DNA from: a virus
IMG/VR virus record: IMGVR_UViG_3300009146_000024
Location: 1-39,860 of that record
DNA: 39,860 nt
Strand: one strand, 5' to 3'
This document shows, in pieces, positions 37,579-39,860 of this stretch. A program made the translations under genes and the position numbers. Positions within the stretch are counted from its first letter, which is position 1. Each line of letters begins with the position of its first letter. Below the pieces are notes generated by a model. That model did not search any database and was not told the DNA's origin. It saw only the letters and a program-made list of their open reading frames with translations.

Positions 37579-38222
37579 TGCGCCCACTCCTCTCCATACT
37601 TTCGCAGTATGGTTCGAACTCGCGTTTGCTCAGCTCGGTCCCCAGGGGACACGAAGCCCGCGGCCACGTACCCGACTAGGGCCTCTGGACCCGGCGGAAT
37701 GCCCGACGCACAAATCAACGTCAGCTCTAGCAACTTAGCCACCCGAATGACCTCGTTCTCGAGCGTCGTGCAGATAATTTCGCCGCCCATGATCCGAACA
37801 AGCATCTCGTTCTGGTCGCCCGTGAACATGGGCATAACGGTCTTCCACCGGTTGTCTACCAGCTCTTGGATTCGCCCTTGAAACGCGGGGTCCACGTCGT
37901 AGCCAACCAGCCATTGCTCGTTCCTGGCCGGGTCGGCCGCAAGTACGAGGACCATCCTCGCGTCGAGAATCCGCCGAAGCCGGGGCAGCTCCGCCGCGAT
38001 CTCGGCCGCATTCGCCAACACGGCCTTGTGGCCCGTAAGGGTGTTGGCCACATCCTCGACCCACGTGGGATTCCGCCACAGGAGCGCCCCCGCCAGGGTA
38101 CCGGCTCCGAGCGCGAGAAGAATAAAGGCTCTTTTCCATGTGGTTACTTGGCCGATTAGATCGACGGCTTTACCTGTGAGGCCGCCGTTCGACGGACCTC
38201 CCACCCCACCCCCAGCCCTCAC
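37575..38222 (-). CDS. Membrane-anchored protein next to the endolysin
   Basis: 215 aa if GTG at 38222 is used; that start overlaps the previous stop by 4 nt. GTG at 38204 is the alternative. A glycine-rich leader is followed by a membrane segment near residues 30-48 (AFILLALGAGTLAGALL), then an about 160-residue domain (ARMVLVLAADPARNEQWLVG, KLLELTLICASGIPPGPEAL). The strand/helix order is faintly GAF-like, but I would not rely on it. Position suggests a lysis or envelope role. Confidence 0.55.
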   Translation of the reverse strand: MRAGGGVGGPSNGGLTGKAVDLIGQVTTWKRAFILLALGAGTLAGALLWRNPTWVEDVANTLTGHKAVLANAAEIAAELPRLRRILDARMVLVLAADPARNEQWLVGYDVDPAFQGRIQELVDNRWKTVMPMFTGDQNEMLVRIMGGEIICTTLENEVIRVAKLLELTLICASGIPPGPEALVGYVAAGFVSPGDRAEQTRVRTILRKYGEEWAQ

Positions 38223-38232
38223 TTGCGAGGGC
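38200..38232 (-). repeat. GC-rich hairpin and G-run element, copy R4
   Basis: On the minus strand GCCCTC-GCAAGT-GAGGGC forms a 6-bp stem identical in its arms to R3. The runs GGG, GGGGG, GGGG and GGG follow or overlap it, which fits the standard pattern for a G-quadruplex. It covers the stop of the 44-aa gene and the start region of the membrane protein, so it could affect that start. Confidence 0.5.
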
Positions 38233-38353
38233 GGGCCTTCTTGCTCTGCGCGACGAGGGCTCTGCCCCGACCGGTCCCCAAGCCCACGGTCTTGCCCTTC
38301 GGGCTGCATTCGCTGCCCTTGATCGGGTTTCCCTTTGGGGTTTTGTATCCCAT
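38219..38353 (-). CDS. 44-aa basic peptide
   Basis: ATG at 38353 with AGAGGTGA upstream, TGA at 38219-38221. Rich in Gly, Lys and Arg (GYKTPKGNPIKGSECSPKGK and RALVAQSKKARPRK). Ends in a four-base overlap with the next gene. Possibly a DNA-compacting or virion peptide; unproven. Confidence 0.5.
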   Translation of the reverse strand: MGYKTPKGNPIKGSECSPKGKTVGLGTGRGRALVAQSKKARPRK

Positions 38354-38365
38354 CGTCGCTCACCT

Positions 38366-38554
38366 CTATGGCCCTGGGCTTATGAGTTCCATGTCCTCGT
38401 ACAGAAACGTGGAGAGGCCCTCGACTCGCGCTAGCGGAGCCGTCCACTTGATCGAGAGGAAATCTAGGTGTTTTTCATGGACGGTGCCAACGCCGGGACC
38501 GTTGTCCTTGACAGCCGCGCCGACCGTGAGCGCTCGAGCTTCGGCTTCCGTCAT
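38366..38554 (-). CDS. Small beta-barrel-like hypothetical protein
   Basis: 62 aa from the ATG at 38554 that overlaps the previous stop (ATGA). TVGAAVKDNGPGVGTVHEKH followed by FLSIKWTAPLARVEG looks like a small SH3-like or KOW-like barrel of the sort that reads GxVxx...xxVxWd. The upstream extension of the frame is a shadow of the next gene. Function unknown. Confidence 0.6.
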   Translation of the reverse strand: MTEAEARALTVGAAVKDNGPGVGTVHEKHLDFLSIKWTAPLARVEGLSTFLYEDMELISPGP

Positions 38555-39090
38555 GGCAGTAGTCCTTCTTGCTCGAGCCGCCGTTGCTGCTCGTCGCGAT
38601 ATCGGACGGGCGCCTCGGGATCGTACTGCCCATCTTTCCACAGACCCACCCGGTCGCCCCACGCGTCGGCCGCGGCCACAAACGCCTCGCGGTCCTTCTT
38701 GGACATATGGTTGTTTACGTACGACCCGAACCCATCCTCCTCGTGCCACATGATCCCGCCGGCCATCAGCTCCTCGATGCCATCCACGGGATCAAACTCC
38801 ATTGGGTCGGACTTCTTCCAGTTGCGCATGAAGTCCTTGAGCCGCGCCCTATGCTCCTTGCGTTCGGCAGCGTTGAGCTTGACCTCGTGGCGCCGATAAG
38901 GGTCAGCGCGCTCGCTATCTGGTGCAGCTTTGCCAGTGTCGGCGTAGAGCTTGGCCGCGGCCTCGCGCAGCGCGGGTTCGGCGGCCCGGGGGGTCATCCC
39001 CCCGGGATCAACTGGCGTGGGAACCCGATTAGTGAGACTCCACGTTTTGGGGTCCTGACGGGTCCAGATGATATCGCCGAAACTAGGCAT
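38551..39090 (-). CDS. Hypothetical protein
   Basis: 179 aa. Disordered start (NRVPTPVDPGGMTPRAAEPA), then charged helices (HEVKLNAAERKEHRARLKDF, NNHMSKKDREAFVAAADAWG) and a C-terminal DEQQRRLEQEGLLP. GAGGTAA is the ribosome site. No family recognised. It is the second gene of the leftward arm. Confidence 0.6.
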   Translation of the reverse strand: MPSFGDIIWTRQDPKTWSLTNRVPTPVDPGGMTPRAAEPALREAAAKLYADTGKAAPDSERADPYRRHEVKLNAAERKEHRARLKDFMRNWKKSDPMEFDPVDGIEELMAGGIMWHEEDGFGSYVNNHMSKKDREAFVAAADAWGDRVGLWKDGQYDPEAPVRYRDEQQRRLEQEGLLP

Positions 39091-39123
39091 CGTGCTTACC
39101 TCGAGTGTGCCTTGGGGGATTGA

Positions 39124-39147
39124 CCACCCCGCCTCCCACCCCTTCCC
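39124..39147 (-). repeat. G-run element, copy R5
   Basis: Directly after the stop of the 39148-39651 gene the minus strand has the runs GGG, GGGG, GGG and GGGG separated by 1-4 bases, the standard G-quadruplex pattern. It resembles the G-run half of R2-R4 (GGAGGCGGGGTGG) but has no clear hairpin. It lies in a 57-nt gap between two leftward genes. Confidence 0.4.
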
Positions 39148-39651
39148 TCAGGTCTTCTGGCTCGTCTCGGCCGTGCGGCCGCCCTCGGCGCTCTGGGCGT
39201 GGGAATCCTGCGTCCGGCCGGCGGTCTGGGCCTCGGCCTTGCGGGTCGAGTTCAGGAGTTCGACGGCCTTGGCGCCAGCGTCCTTGGCGGACTTGAACTG
39301 CTCCTTGACCTTGTCGTTTTCGGGGTCCTTCTCGCCCAGAAGGTTCAGGACTCCTCGGACCTCGAGGCCGCTCGGCTGGGGCCTCAGGCTCAGGAGGGCC
39401 TCGGTCGCCGCGCGCTCGACCTGCGCCAGCGAGAGCGTGTCGTTGGGGTTCCCGTCGTCGCCAACGCCGGACTTGTGATCGGGCTCGTTTGGCTTGAAGC
39501 TCTCGCTGAGCTTGGCCTCGGTTGGCGTCCCCTTGGGCAGCTCTTGGGTCGACCCGCCTTCGGAGCCGGGGCCGCCCGCGTCGCCCTGCGACGTCCCAAC
39601 CTTCCCGTGCAATGCGCTGTCACCTTCTGCTTGCTTCGTTGACTGTGGCAT
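39148..39651 (-). CDS. First gene of the leftward arm, disordered hydrophilic protein
   Basis: 167 aa from the ATG at 39651 with AAGGAGGGC upstream. The N-terminal 70 residues are Gly/Ser/Pro/Glu-rich (GDAGGPGSEGGSTQELPKGT). The centre is helical (SLAQVERAATEALLSLRPQP, NDKVKEQFKSAKDAGAKAVE). The C-terminus is Ser/Thr/Gln-rich. No family recognised. It may be a virion or early-acting protein by position at the head of the operon. Confidence 0.6.
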   Translation of the reverse strand: MPQSTKQAEGDSALHGKVGTSQGDAGGPGSEGGSTQELPKGTPTEAKLSESFKPNEPDHKSGVGDDGNPNDTLSLAQVERAATEALLSLRPQPSGLEVRGVLNLLGEKDPENDKVKEQFKSAKDAGAKAVELLNSTRKAEAQTAGRTQDSHAQSAEGGRTAETSQKT

Positions 39652-39697
39652 CCCTGCCCTCCTTGTTTTCGGCTGAAAGCGCCATTTGTGGCTATGC

Positions 39698-39724
39698 AGT
39701 ATAGGTATGCAGGTCCTATGCCAA
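39698..39724 (-). promoter_or_regulatory. Possible sigma70-like promoter for the leftward arm
   Basis: On the minus strand TTGGCA (39719-39724) lies 15 nt before TATACT (39698-39703). The -10 is good, but the spacing is 2 nt shorter than ideal. It points to the first leftward gene, whose ATG is 46 nt downstream with AAGGAGG in between. Confidence 0.4.
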
Positions 39725-39837
39725 TGGCCTCGGCCTCGCGAGCACAGATTGAAACTGGGCGAAGCCGGGGATGTCTGCATCCCTCCGCTTGATCGTCCAA
39801 GCGCCAGCTTGCTGTAACTTGGAGTCTTTGTTTCCGC

Positions 39838-39850
39838 TTCAAGGTTTGAA
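39838..39850 (+). promoter_or_regulatory. Palindromic motif copy b (TTCAA-GGT-TTGAA)
   Basis: A perfect 5-bp inverted repeat with flanks CCGC and ACTCG, ending 10 nt from the right edge. If the map is circular it lies ahead of the rightward arm's first genes. On the minus strand it is 187 nt upstream of the first leftward gene. Confidence 0.45.
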
Positions 39851-39860
39851 ACTCGTAGAG

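Larger units (their letters stand above)
39652..39860. other. Intergenic control region at the right window end
   Basis: 209 nt without a convincing complete gene, which is long for this genome. It carries a possible leftward promoter (39698-39724) and palindrome copy b. A 50-codon rightward frame starting at ATG 39771 stays open to the window edge and would join the frame at position 1 if the ends are contiguous. Confidence 0.5.

Noticed and set aside
3949-39850. Interpretation of the palindromes as N4 virion-polymerase promoters
   Set aside because: The geometry fits, but the giant virion RNA polymerase gene is absent from the window, so I keep only the neutral regulatory call.
1-39860. 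CRISPR array, integrase or attachment site
   Set aside because: No regularly spaced direct repeats and no recombinase motifs were seen. Nothing here indicates a temperate lifestyle.

Overview
The window is a gene-dense tailed-phage genome or near-complete genome (39,860 bp, GC-rich by eye). It carries the hallmark set of a short-tailed (podovirus-like) virus: small and large terminase subunits, a P22-type portal, a scaffold-like protein, a major capsid protein, a gp4-like head-tail adaptor, a P22 gp10-like tail hub, tail fibres (one with an S74 self-cleaving chaperone), a run of ejection-type internal virion proteins, a tail lysozyme and a GH19 endolysin. I see no tape measure, sheath, integrase, repressor, RNA polymerase, tRNA or CRISPR array. 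The host cannot be named from the sequence. Several family assignments are by motif recognition only.

Layout. Positions 1-13385 are transcribed rightward: first many small, often zinc-ribbon, early-type genes (to about 5.1 kb), then a replication and recombination block. That block holds a Cas4/RecB-like nuclease, two mini DnaJ-type zinc fingers, a Sak4/RecA-like ATPase, a DUF669-like acidic protein, a ParB-like/DNA methyltransferase fusion, a uracil-DNA-glycosylase-like/family A DNA polymerase fusion and a DUF3987-like helicase. From 39651 down to 13401 everything is leftward. In order of transcription this arm holds small basic proteins, membrane and lysis genes, tail lysozyme, terminases, portal, scaffold, capsid, fibres, adaptor, tail hub, modification enzymes (two GNATs and a 2OG-Fe(II) oxygenase), ejection-type proteins and a small membrane protein. 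The arms converge near 13.4 kb and diverge from the window ends, which suggests that the two ends join in a circular map.

The most interesting signals are not genes. (1) A 13-bp palindrome, TTCAA-N3-TTGAA (5-bp stem, 3-nt loop), occurs five times. Three copies lie immediately upstream of leftward genes (large terminase, tail hub, 48-aa membrane protein), one lies ahead of a rightward gene, and one is at the right window edge. (2) Two long imperfect stems (15 and 16 bp) flank the 7131-7781 genes, and one spans a start codon. (3) A GC-rich element made of a hairpin plus GGGGTGGGGTGG recurs at gene ends, and some copies have G-quadruplex potential. (4) Several gene pairs overlap by 65-227 nt, which is unusual against the many 4-nt overlaps here.
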